From CAVQBJ01 sp963724405 (GTDB lineage Bacteria > Actinomycetota > Thermoleophilia > Solirubrobacterales > Solirubrobacteraceae), in NCBI GenBank assembly GCA_963724405.1, contig CAVRUQ010000012.1, positions 558,001-622,000 on the forward strand: a DNA stretch of 64,000 nucleotides. The letters are read 5' to 3'. A program made the position numbers and the translations under genes. Position 1 is the first letter of the stretch. Every line of letters starts with the position of its first letter. The notes beneath the pieces are model-generated. The model had not been told where the DNA came from. It searched no databases and saw only the letters and a program-made list of their open reading frames with translations. Shown piece after piece: positions 35,019 to 42,978 of this stretch.

Positions 35019-36007
35019 GTCGTGTGCTCGTCGCCGGCGGCGCCGGCACCATCGGGGCCGCCGTCGTGCGCCGCCTGCTCAGCGATCCGGCCTACGAGGT
35101 ACGGGTGTCCGACCAGCGTCCGGCACCGCGCTGGATGCGCGAGGGGTGCGAGGTGCATACCGGAGACCTGCGCGATCTCGCCGAGGCGCGGGCGGCGACG
35201 GCCGGTTGCAGCCACGTCATCCATCTCGCCGCGATCGTCGGCGGGATCGCCAACTTCCACCGCCTGCCGCACACCCTCACCGAGGTGAACAACGCCCTGT
35301 ACAACGCGGTGATCCGCGCGGCGCTCGATCACGACGTCGAGCGCTTCGCCTACGTGTCCTCCTCGATGGTGTTCGAGCAGGCCGAGCTGTTCCCGACCCC
35401 CGAGGACTACCTGCCGCGCTGCCCGACCCCGGTGTCGGCCTACGGCTTCTCGAAGCTGACCGGTGAGGTGTACTGCCGCGCCGCGCACGACGAGCACGGC
35501 CTGCGCTACACGATCTGCCGGCCGTTCAACGCCTACGGCCCGGGCGAGCTGCCCGACGACGAACCCGGGATCGCCCACGCCGTGCCCGACCTGATCCACA
35601 AGGTGCTCGCCGGCCAGCGCCCGCTGCAGATCTTCGGCTCGGGCGAGCAGACGCGCACGCTCACGCACGTCGACGACATCGCCGACGGGATCGTCACCGC
35701 GATGGGCTCGCCGGCCGGACTGAACGAGGACTTCAACATCTCGGCCGCGCGCGAGCTGACGATCGCCGAGATCGCGCGAATCGTGTGGGAGGCCTGTGGG
35801 CGCAACCCCGAGGACTTCGAGCTCGAGCATCTCCCGACATTCAAGGTGGACGTCCAGCGCCGCTGGCCGTCGGTGCGCAAGGCCCGCGAACTGCTCGGCT
35901 GGGAGGCGCGCATCGACGTCGAGGAGGGCATCGCCTCGACCGTTCGCTGGCTGCGCGAGCAGGCGAGCCCCGAGCACGAGCGCAGCGAGCCTGCGGTCGC
36001 CGGGTAG
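35015..36007 (+). CDS. NAD-dependent sugar epimerase (GDP-mannose 3,5-epimerase-like)
   Basis: A 330-residue extended SDR: GGAGTIG near the start, HLAAIVGGIANFH, SSSMVFEQ, and YGFSK with the catalytic Tyr and Lys. The IVGGI segment resembles the LAADMGGM of GDP-mannose 3,5-epimerases more than ordinary UDP-glucose epimerases. ATG 35015 overlaps the dehydrogenase stop, so the two are translationally coupled. It interconverts nucleotide sugars for the polysaccharide. Substrate assignment is tentative. Confidence 0.85.
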   Translation: MSRVLVAGGAGTIGAAVVRRLLSDPAYEVRVSDQRPAPRWMREGCEVHTGDLRDLAEARAATAGCSHVIHLAAIVGGIANFHRLPHTLTEVNNALYNAVIRAALDHDVERFAYVSSSMVFEQAELFPTPEDYLPRCPTPVSAYGFSKLTGEVYCRAAHDEHGLRYTICRPFNAYGPGELPDDEPGIAHAVPDLIHKVLAGQRPLQIFGSGEQTRTLTHVDDIADGIVTAMGSPAGLNEDFNISAARELTIAEIARIVWEACGRNPEDFELEHLPTFKVDVQRRWPSVRKARELLGWEARIDVEEGIASTVRWLREQASPEHERSEPAVAG

Positions 36008-36011
36008 CCGC

Positions 36012-36032
36012 CGCCCGGCCGACGGCCGGGCG
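36012..36032 (+). terminator. hairpin after the epimerase gene
   Basis: A perfect 9-bp stem CGCCCGGCC/GGCCGGGCG with a 3-nt loop starts 5 nt after the stop. There is no T tract; termination is inferred from position. Confidence 0.4.
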
Positions 36033-36141
36033 ATCGCGCAATGATGGCCCCCGGCTTGAGCCCTTGTCCTGATCACAACAACCCCTCGGAGGTACCCCGC
36101 ATGCAACTGAAGGCGCCGGCGACCGAGCATCGGAGCGACCG

Positions 36142-37110
36142 TTGAGCTCTGCACCCTCGGCGCTCATCACCGGCATCACCGGCCAGGACGGCTCGTATCT
36201 GGCCGAGCTGCTGCTCGACAAGGGCTACGACGTCCACGGGATGGTCCGCCGCGCCTCGACCGAGAAGTCAGAGCGCATCGAGCACCTGCGCGACCGGATC
36301 ACCCTGCACCAGGGCGACCTGTTGGACCAGCGGTCGCTCGTCGACACGCTGCGCGCCGCGCGGCCGAGCGAGATCTACAACCTCGCGGCCATGTCGTTCG
36401 TCGCGGTGTCCTGGGTCCAGCCGACGCTCACCGCGGAGTTCACCGGGACGGGTGTCACCCGGATGCTCGAGGCGATGCGCGAGGTCTGCCCGGAGGCGCG
36501 GTTCTACCAGGCCTCCTCGAGCGAGATGTTCGGCAAGGTGCGCGAGGTGCCCCAGACCGAGACGACCCCGTTCTACCCGCGCTCGCCCTACGGCGTCGCG
36601 AAGGCGTACGGTCACTTCATCACCGTCAACTACCGCGAGTCCTACGACCTGCACGCCACGAGCGGCATCCTCTTCAACCACGAGAGCCCACGCCGTGGAC
36701 TGGAGTTCGTCACCCGCAAGATCACCTGGCACGCCGCGGCGATCAAGCTCGGCCTGGCCGAGAAGCTGCACCTGGGCAACCTCGACGCCGAGCGCGACTG
36801 GGGCTACGCGAAGGACTACGTCGAGGCGATGTGGCTGATGCTCCAGCGCGACACGCCCGAGGACTACGTCATCGCGACGGGGATCGCGCACTCGGTCAAG
36901 ACGTGCCTGGACATCGCCTTCGACCAGGCGGGGCTGGCGATCGACGACCACGTCGTCATCGACGACTCGCTCAAGCGCCCGGCCGAGGTCGATCACCTCA
37001 TCGGCGATCCGGGCAAGGCCAAGCGCGACCTCGGCTGGGAGCCGCAGACGAGCTTCGAGCAGATGATCCGCCTGATGGTCGACTCGGACCTGCAGCTCCT
37101 CACCCGCTGA
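36142..37110 (+). CDS. gmd: GDP-mannose 4,6-dehydratase
   Basis: A 322-residue short Gmd. ALITGITGQDGSYLAELLLDKGYDVHGMVRR, then LHQGDLLD, SSSEMFG, and SPYGVAKAYGHF (catalytic Tyr-Lys), FNHESPRRGLEFVTRKIT and LGNLDAERDWGYAKDYVEAMW are diagnostic. It makes GDP-4-keto-6-deoxy-mannose, the branch point to fucose, rhamnose and perosamine. The start is TTG 36142. An aminotransferase follows 5 bp downstream, which favours a perosamine-type product. A diverged paralogue lies at 39639-40676. Confidence 0.95.
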   Translation: MSSAPSALITGITGQDGSYLAELLLDKGYDVHGMVRRASTEKSERIEHLRDRITLHQGDLLDQRSLVDTLRAARPSEIYNLAAMSFVAVSWVQPTLTAEFTGTGVTRMLEAMREVCPEARFYQASSSEMFGKVREVPQTETTPFYPRSPYGVAKAYGHFITVNYRESYDLHATSGILFNHESPRRGLEFVTRKITWHAAAIKLGLAEKLHLGNLDAERDWGYAKDYVEAMWLMLQRDTPEDYVIATGIAHSVKTCLDIAFDQAGLAIDDHVVIDDSLKRPAEVDHLIGDPGKAKRDLGWEPQTSFEQMIRLMVDSDLQLLTR

Positions 37111-37115
37111 CGTCG

Positions 37116-38213
37116 ATGGGCGTGCCGCTGTTCGACACCTCGACGCCGCTCGCGCCCCTGCGCGAGCGGCTGCGCGCCGCGATCGACGAGGTGCTCGACA
37201 GCGAGCGCTTCATCCTCGGACCGCAGGTGGCGGCCTTCGAGCGCGAGTTCGCCACCCACTGCGGCGCCGGCCACGGGATCGGCGTCGCGAACGGCACCGA
37301 GGCGATCACGATCGCCCTGCGCGCGATGGGTGTCCGCCCCGGGGACGACGTCGTCGTCCCGTCGTTCACGTTCTACGCGAGCGCCGAGGCGATCCCCGCC
37401 ACCGGCGCCCGCCCGGTGTTCTGCGACGTCGACCCGGAGACGATGTGCGTCACCGCGGACACCGTCGCGGCAGCCCTGACGCCCGCCACGAAGGCGGTTC
37501 TCGCCGTGCACCTGTTCGGCAACGTCGCGCCGGTGCGCGAGATCGAGGCCCTCGGCGTACCCGTGCTCGAGGACGCCGCCCAGGCCGCCGGCTCGCGCGG
37601 GCCCGACGCCACACGGCCGGGGGCGCTCGGCACCGCCGCCACGTTCTCGTTCTACCCGTCCAAGAACCTCGGCGCGTTCGGCGACGGAGGCATGATCACC
37701 ACCTCCGACCCGGAGCTGGCCGACCGCGTCCGCGTGCTGCGCTACCACGGCTCCCGCGACAAGGTCAGCTACGAGCTCATCGGCTACAACTCGCGCCTGG
37801 ACGAGCTGCAGGCGGCGATCCTGCGTGTCGAGCTCGAGCGGCTCGAGACCTGGGCCGCCGGACGCCGGGCCGCGGGCGCCCACTACGAGGCCGCCGGCCT
37901 CGGGTCGCTCGTGTCGCTCCCGCGCCCGGTCGCGGGCAGCGAGCCCGCGTGGCACCTGTACGTCGTGCGCAGCCCCGACGTGGCGGCCCTCGAGGCCGCT
38001 CTCGTCGCCGCCGAGATCGGCCACAGCGGCTACTACCGCACCCCGGTCCACCGCCAGCCGGCGATGCGCCCCTACGCCGCCGGCGTCGAGCTCCCCGCCA
38101 CCGACGAGCTGGCCCGCACGCACCTCGCGATCCCGATGAGCCCCGTGCTCACCCGCGAGCAGGCCGACGAGGTCGTCGCGGCGGTCGCCAGCGCGCTGAT
38201 GCCGGCGCGCTGA
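37116..38213 (+). CDS. DegT/DnrJ/EryC1/StrS sugar aminotransferase
   Basis: A 365-residue PLP enzyme of the nucleotide-sugar aminotransferase family: GVANGTEAITIALRAMGV, VPSFTFYASAEAI, VLEDAAQAAGS, and SFYPSKNLGAFGDGG with the PLP Lys. YNSRLDELQAAILRVEL is the substrate-side motif. Directly downstream of gmd (5 bp), it probably aminates the 4-keto-6-deoxy sugar (perosamine synthase-like) or a 3-keto sugar made by the nearby Gfo/Idh/MocA enzyme. ATG 37116. It ends convergently with that dehydrogenase gene; hairpin copy B lies after its stop. Confidence 0.92.
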   Translation: MGVPLFDTSTPLAPLRERLRAAIDEVLDSERFILGPQVAAFEREFATHCGAGHGIGVANGTEAITIALRAMGVRPGDDVVVPSFTFYASAEAIPATGARPVFCDVDPETMCVTADTVAAALTPATKAVLAVHLFGNVAPVREIEALGVPVLEDAAQAAGSRGPDATRPGALGTAATFSFYPSKNLGAFGDGGMITTSDPELADRVRVLRYHGSRDKVSYELIGYNSRLDELQAAILRVELERLETWAAGRRAAGAHYEAAGLGSLVSLPRPVAGSEPAWHLYVVRSPDVAALEAALVAAEIGHSGYYRTPVHRQPAMRPYAAGVELPATDELARTHLAIPMSPVLTREQADEVVAAVASALMPAR

Positions 38214-38280
38214 ACGCCCCGTCGACGGCGCGTCCCGACCCTCGCGGAGGCCCGAGCGGTTCCGGGTCGCGGGGGGAGCG

Positions 38281-38327
38281 AAGTTTGTTCGATCTTCTCG
38301 CATGGCGGAAGAAGATCGAACAAACTT
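38281..38327. repeat. dispersed hairpin element, copy B
   Basis: Perfect 18-bp stem (AAGTTTGTTCGATCTTCT and its complement) around an 11-nt loop, located between convergent genes. Relative to copy A the arms change in pairs (GG/CC to GT/AC), preserving the stem. Confidence 0.8.
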
Positions 38328-38448
38328 CCCCGGCGCAGGCCGTTCGCAGGCCGCCAACGCACCGGCCGGACCTCGTCCAAGCGCGTGACCGCCCCACCGC
38401 CCCCGGTCCGACAGCCAGCCAACCAAGGTATGTGTGTAGGCAGAGCGA

Positions 38449-38560
38449 GGCGCCCGTGGTGCGCGACCGGGCCCCCTTCATGAGGGGCGCCCACAGCGAG
38501 TTCGACCCTCGCGACGCGCGTCCGCCGCCCCGGGGGGCCAGGACGCGCACCACGGGCGCC
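38449..38560. other. 112-nt structured element closed by a 17-bp inverted repeat
   Basis: GGCGCCCGTGGTGCGCG (38449-38465) is matched perfectly by its complement at 38544-38560. Inside lie at least two further hairpins: GGGCCCCCT-TCATG-AGGGGcGCCC (one bulge) and a T-arm-like GCGAG-TTCGACC-CTCGC. It lies between the aminotransferase and the stop of the minus-strand dehydrogenase. It is not a complete tRNA. Confidence 0.6.
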
Positions 38561-38568
38561 ACCCCGAC

Positions 38569-39567
38569 CTACCGGCGCGACAAGTCCAACGCCCCCTGCA
38601 ACTCCGACAACACCCGCACCACCCGCAACCCGTCCAGCCCATCCGACACCGGCGTCCGCCCCTCCCGCACGCACTCCACGAAATGGGCCACCTCGAGCCG
38701 AAGCGGCTCGCTGTTGGAGATCCGCGGACTGTGGATGTCGCCCGATCGGGTGATGTACTCCCCGTAGCTGTCGGCGCCCTCGTCGAAGCCCTTGTCGTAG
38801 ATCGTCACCTTGCGTTCGAGGTCCATGTCGTCGAACGTGGCCATGCGGCGCGACCCGACGACCGTGAAGCGGCGCTCCTTGTGGGGATCGAGCCAGGAGA
38901 GATGCAGGTGCGCGGCCAGGCCCGAGGGGAAACGGAGGAAGGCGAACACGACGTCCTCGATGCCGGGCCGCATGTAGGACTCCCCACGCGCGGTCATCTC
39001 GTACGGCTCCTCGCCGGCCAGATGCAGCAGGACGGAGACGTCGTGGGCACCGAGGCTCCAGAGGGCGTTCTCGTCGGCTCGCAGCTGGCCGAGGTTCAGG
39101 CGGTTGGAGTAGATGTAATGGATCTCGCCGAGCTCCCCGGCGTCGATCACCTGCTTGAGCTTGGCGACGCCGGGGTGGTACTCGAGCAGGTGGCCGACCA
39201 TCAGCACCCGCCCGGCGCGACGCGCGGCCTCGACGGCGCGCTCGGCTTCGAGGAGTGACTGGGCGAGCGGCTTCTCGACGAAGCAGTGCTTGCCGGCCTG
39301 CAGGACCCGCTCGGCGAGCGGGCCGTGCGTCGGAACCGGCGTGGCGAGCATCACGGCGTCGAGGCCGGGATCGGCGAGCAGCTCGTCCAGCTCGGCGGCG
39401 ACGCGCGCATGCGGATACTGGGCGGCGAAGCGCTCACGCACCTCCGGCCGCGCGTCGCAGCCCCACGCGAGCTCCGCGCCGGCGAGCGCGTCGACGTTGC
39501 GGGCCAGGTTCGGACCCCAGTAGCCGAGGCCCACCACCGCGATCCGCACCGCGGCCGGCGCGCTCAT
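38569..39567 (-). CDS. Gfo/Idh/MocA-family nucleotide-sugar dehydrogenase
   Basis: A 332-residue NAD-dependent oxidoreductase. The N-terminal Rossmann fold is VRIAVVGLGYWGPNLARN, the conserved EKP is in CFVEKPLAQSLLEAE, and GHLLEYHPGVAKLKQ and WSLGAHDVSVLLHL follow. This pattern is typical of WlbA-like enzymes that oxidise UDP-GlcNAc-derived sugars at C3 ahead of a DegT aminotransferase. ATG 39567. It is the last gene of a minus-strand run: glycosyltransferase, GalE-like, Gmd-like, this gene. Confidence 0.9.
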   Translation of the reverse strand: MSAPAAVRIAVVGLGYWGPNLARNVDALAGAELAWGCDARPEVRERFAAQYPHARVAAELDELLADPGLDAVMLATPVPTHGPLAERVLQAGKHCFVEKPLAQSLLEAERAVEAARRAGRVLMVGHLLEYHPGVAKLKQVIDAGELGEIHYIYSNRLNLGQLRADENALWSLGAHDVSVLLHLAGEEPYEMTARGESYMRPGIEDVVFAFLRFPSGLAAHLHLSWLDPHKERRFTVVGSRRMATFDDMDLERKVTIYDKGFDEGADSYGEYITRSGDIHSPRISNSEPLRLEVAHFVECVREGRTPVSDGLDGLRVVRVLSELQGALDLSRR

Positions 39568-39638
39568 CGCGTCCCCGCGCCGCGCGAACCGGACGGCACC
39601 GGCGCTGGTTGGGCGCACTGCATCGGGCGAACAGCCTT

Positions 39639-40676
39639 TCAGCCGGGGGCGCCGCCCAGACCGGGCGCCCCGCCTTCGATGCGGGCGCCATGGTCGCGCA
39701 GCGCGCGCAGATCCGCCTCTACCATCCGGCGCACGAGGGCTTCGAAGCTCACCTCGGGCACCCAGCCGAGCCGCTCGCGCGCCTTCGTCGGGTCCCCGAC
39801 GCTGGGCGTCTCCTCGGGGGCGCGGACAAGCTCGTGGTCGACGCGCACGTGCCGGTCCGCGTCGAGGCCGACGCACGCGAACGCGGCCCGCGCGAAGTCG
39901 TGCACCGTATGGGGTACGCCGCTTGCGAGCACGTAGTCGTCGGGCTGGTCCTGCTGGACCATCAGCCACGCGGCCCGCACGATGTCACCCGCGAACGACC
40001 AGTCTCGTACCGCCGAGAGGTCGCCGAGCACGACGTCGTCGGCGAGCCCGAGGCTGACCGCCGCGGCGGCGCGAGTGATCTTGCGCGTGACGAAGTTGCC
40101 CGGGCGGCGCTCGGACTCGTGGTTGAATGTGATCCCGCTGGACGCGTGCACGCCGTAGTGCTCACGCATGGCCCCGACGAGCTGGTGGGCGGCGAGCTTG
40201 GCGATCGCGTACGGATTGCGCGGCAGGCAGGGCGTGTCCTCGCGCTGGGGGCTCTCGGGCGCATCCCCGTACATCGCGCCGGAGCCGGCCACGTATACGC
40301 GCGCCTCGGGCGCGACGTCGCGCACGACGCTCAGCAGCGTCGCCGTCGCGGCGGCGATGGCGCCGAGGCTCTCATCGGGATGCTCCCAGGACGCGGGCAC
40401 GAACGACGGCGCGGCCAGGTGGTAGATCTCGGTGGGACGCGCAAGCTCGACCGCGGCGCGCAGGCTCGCCGGGTGCAGCAGGTCCCCGCGCAGGACCATC
40501 AGCTGGTCGTCGAGGTGCTGCACGAGACCGAGGCCGTCGCTGTCGCGGGCGAGACCGAGGACGTCGTACCCCTTGCCGAGCAGCAGCTCGGCCAGGTAGG
40601 AGCCGTCCTGACCGGTGATGCCGGTGACGAGGGCGCGGCCCCCCGTCGTCGTGCCTTCGGTGTCCAGGGCCGACAC
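39639..40676 (-). CDS. GDP-mannose 4,6-dehydratase-like protein (paralogue)
   Basis: A 345-residue SDR close to Gmd: ALVTGITGQDGSYLAELLLGKGYDVLGLAR, then VLRGDLLHPASLR, AGSGAMYGDAPESPQREDTP, NPYAIAKLAAHQL (Tyr-Lys) and ITFNHESERRPGNFVTRKIT. It differs from the gmd at 36142 at several active-region positions (AGSGAMYG instead of SSSEMFG), so the substrate may be another GDP- or UDP-sugar. GTG 40676 lies 5 bp after the GalE-like gene. Co-transcribed with its neighbours. Confidence 0.85.
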   Translation of the reverse strand: MSALDTEGTTTGGRALVTGITGQDGSYLAELLLGKGYDVLGLARDSDGLGLVQHLDDQLMVLRGDLLHPASLRAAVELARPTEIYHLAAPSFVPASWEHPDESLGAIAAATATLLSVVRDVAPEARVYVAGSGAMYGDAPESPQREDTPCLPRNPYAIAKLAAHQLVGAMREHYGVHASSGITFNHESERRPGNFVTRKITRAAAAVSLGLADDVVLGDLSAVRDWSFAGDIVRAAWLMVQQDQPDDYVLASGVPHTVHDFARAAFACVGLDADRHVRVDHELVRAPEETPSVGDPTKARERLGWVPEVSFEALVRRMVEADLRALRDHGARIEGGAPGLGGAPG

Positions 40677-40681
40677 GCCGG

Positions 40682-41653
40682 TCAGTCGTTCGCGCCGGCG
40701 CCGGCAAGCGGTGCCTGCGCGTCGCGCGTCGCCTCGAGGGTGATCCGCAGACCTTCTTCGAGATCCATCTCCGCCGCGCAGCCGAGCTCCTCGCGGGCCC
40801 GGGTGACGTCCAGGCAGCTGCGCAGCACCTCGCCGGTGCGCGCCGGCGCATGCTCGACGCGGAAGCCGCGCTCGCCGGCGAGCCGGTCGAGCACCGCACC
40901 GAGATCGAGCACCGACACCTCGCGACCGGTGCCGATGTTCACCTCCCCGCTCACCTCGCTGTGCGCGAGCGCGGCGAGGTTCGCCCGCACCACGTCGCCG
41001 ACGTACACGTAGTCGCGCGTCTGGCGTCCGTCTCCGAAGATGATCGCCGTCTCGCCCGCGAGCAGCTTCCCGCAGAAGATCGCGACCACGCCGGCCTCGC
41101 CGAGCGGGTCCTGGCGCGGTCCGTAGACGTTGCCGTAGCGCAGCGACACGGTCGACAGTCCGTACAGCCGGTGCGCGAGCCGCAGGTAGCGCTCGGCGCA
41201 GAACTTGCTCTGGCCGTACGGCGCCTCCGGCCGCGGCTCGAGCGACTCGGGGCTCGGCAGCACGTCGGTCTCGCCGTAGATCGCTCCGCCGGTGGAGCTG
41301 AACACGAACCGCCGCACCCCGGCCTCCCGCGCCGCCTCGAGCACGTTGATCGTGCCTTCGATGTTCACGCCGGCGTCGAAGGCAGGGGCGGCGACCGACT
41401 TGCGCACGTCGATCTGGGCCGCGAGGTGAAACACCGCCTCGGGCCGCCAACGCACCAGCAGCTCGGACACGGCCGGCGCGTCGGTGATGTCGAGCTCATG
41501 CAGGACGGCCCCACGCGCCAGCGCCGGGTCGAGGTTCGAGCGGCGCCCGGTGGACAGGTTGTCGATCACCTGCACCTCGTGGCCGGCGTCGAGCAGCGCG
41601 TCGACGAGGTTGGAGCCGATGAACCCGGCTCCGCCGGTGACGAGGGCACGCAT
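40682..41653 (-). CDS. UDP-glucose 4-epimerase-like SDR
   Basis: A 323-residue extended SDR: MRALVTGGAGFIGSNLVDALL, FHLAAQIDVRKSV, FSSTGGAIYGE, APYGQSKFCAERYL (Tyr-Lys), YGNVYGPRQDPLGEAGVVAIF and DGRQTRDYVYVGDVV. These are GalE/WbpP-type signatures; interconversion of UDP-Glc/Gal or their N-acetyl forms is expected. I chose ATG 41653, with AGGATGG just upstream; ATG 41662 and 41683 are alternatives. Neighbours are sugar-biosynthesis genes in the same direction. Confidence 0.9.
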   Translation of the reverse strand: MRALVTGGAGFIGSNLVDALLDAGHEVQVIDNLSTGRRSNLDPALARGAVLHELDITDAPAVSELLVRWRPEAVFHLAAQIDVRKSVAAPAFDAGVNIEGTINVLEAAREAGVRRFVFSSTGGAIYGETDVLPSPESLEPRPEAPYGQSKFCAERYLRLAHRLYGLSTVSLRYGNVYGPRQDPLGEAGVVAIFCGKLLAGETAIIFGDGRQTRDYVYVGDVVRANLAALAHSEVSGEVNIGTGREVSVLDLGAVLDRLAGERGFRVEHAPARTGEVLRSCLDVTRAREELGCAAEMDLEEGLRITLEATRDAQAPLAGAGAND

Positions 41654-41758
41654 CGCGGCCATCCTAGTGGACCCCCCCGGCACCCGCGTTGAGCGGCCGC
41701 CCCCGCCGAGCCGCCGAACGGCCGGGCCGGCACCGGCGTCGCGCGGCGCGGCGGGCGC

Positions 41759-42886
41759 TCAGGCCGGCGCCGGCGCCCCACCGTCGTAGACGCGGGCGAG
41801 CGCGGCCGCGACGGCCTCCGGGCCGGCGCACTCGCGCACGCGCACACGACCGCGCTCGCCCGCCTCGGCGTCGCCCCAGAGCCGGGGCACGGCGCGCGCC
41901 ATCGACTCGGGGTCCCCCGGCGACACGAGCGACTCCTCGGGGACCAGCTCGGGCAGGGCGCCGATGCGGCTCGCCACCACGGGCACGCCGGCCGCCATCG
42001 CCTCCGCCGCCGCGAGCCCGAACGTCTCCGACGTGCGCGAGGGGACGAGCGCGACCGCCGCCTCGGCGCGCAGCGCGCGCAGGCGCGCGTCCGCGACGAA
42101 CCCCTCGAAGCGCACGTCGGCCCCGGCGGCGAGCGCGCGCAGCTGCGCGCGCTGGGGGCCGTCGCCCGCGATCACGAGCGGAACGCCGGCCCGGCGGCAG
42201 GCCTCGATCGCGACGTCGACGCCCTTCTCCGCCGACAACCTCGAGGCGACGAGCGCGTGGCGTCCCCGCGCGGCCGTCGCCGGGGCGCCGCCGTCGGCCA
42301 CCGGCGGAGCGATCACGTGCAGGCGCTCCCAGGGCAGCGGCGCGCCGAGAGCGCGCAGGCGATCGCGGGCGAACGCCGACGGCACGATCACCGCGTCGGC
42401 CTGCGCGATCGTGCGCCGCTGCCACGCGCTCAGGGCGGCCGCGTAGGCGAGCGTCTCCGCGAGGTCGCCCCGGCAGCGGCGAAGAGCCCCCGGGAGCGTG
42501 TTGGCGCCGTGGCAGCGCGTGCACTCGGCGCCCTGCGTGAAGCACACGCCGACCGCGCAGACGAGCCGGTAGTTGTGCAGGTGCAGCACGACGCGCGCCC
42601 CCGCGGCGCGGGCGGCCGCGAGCGAGCGCCAGCCGAGCGTCGGGTGGAGGTTGTGGGCGTGCACGACCCGCGCACCGCCGGCCAGGACCGCGTCGCCCAC
42701 CCGCTGCGGGTCCAGGCCGCCGCGCAGCAGACCGGCCGCCGCGCGACGGCGGGGCAGAGCGCTCGAGTCGCGCTCGAGCAGGAGCGTCTGCTCGCCGAGG
42801 CGCTCGCCGACGAGACGGCGCAGATCGGCCACGACGCGCTCCTCGCCGCCGGTCGTCCGGTAGCGGTGGTGCAGGAACAGGATCAT
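41759..42886 (-). CDS. GT4 glycosyltransferase
   Basis: A 375-residue retaining glycosyltransferase of the GT-B fold. The N-terminal domain holds HHRYRTTGGEERVVADL and HAHNLHPTLGW. A Cys-rich insert follows (VCFTQGAECTRCHG), then the C-terminal donor domain with VASRLSAEKGVDVAIEACR and the E-x7-E motif SETFGLAAAEAMA. It transfers a sugar from a nucleotide donor onto a lipid-linked chain in the cytoplasm. The four-Cys insert is seen in several GT4 members of polysaccharide loci. ATG 42886; divergent from the GT2 gene. Confidence 0.92.
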   Translation of the reverse strand: MILFLHHRYRTTGGEERVVADLRRLVGERLGEQTLLLERDSSALPRRRAAAGLLRGGLDPQRVGDAVLAGGARVVHAHNLHPTLGWRSLAAARAAGARVVLHLHNYRLVCAVGVCFTQGAECTRCHGANTLPGALRRCRGDLAETLAYAAALSAWQRRTIAQADAVIVPSAFARDRLRALGAPLPWERLHVIAPPVADGGAPATAARGRHALVASRLSAEKGVDVAIEACRRAGVPLVIAGDGPQRAQLRALAAGADVRFEGFVADARLRALRAEAAVALVPSRTSETFGLAAAEAMAAGVPVVASRIGALPELVPEESLVSPGDPESMARAVPRLWGDAEAGERGRVRVRECAGPEAVAAALARVYDGGAPAPA

Positions 42887-42978
42887 GCAGAGCGCAAACC
42901 TAGACTGTGTCCGGCGTGAGGGGTGGGCACGGCGGTGAGCGAGCGCGGCCCCGGCCCCCGCGCCACCTGCCTCCCGCC

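Noticed and set aside
38449..38560. Possible tRNA gene, because of the T-arm-like hairpin
   Set aside because: Only ~28 nt lie between the possible acceptor strand and the T-arm, too few for D and anticodon arms, and the acceptor pairing has a mismatch.
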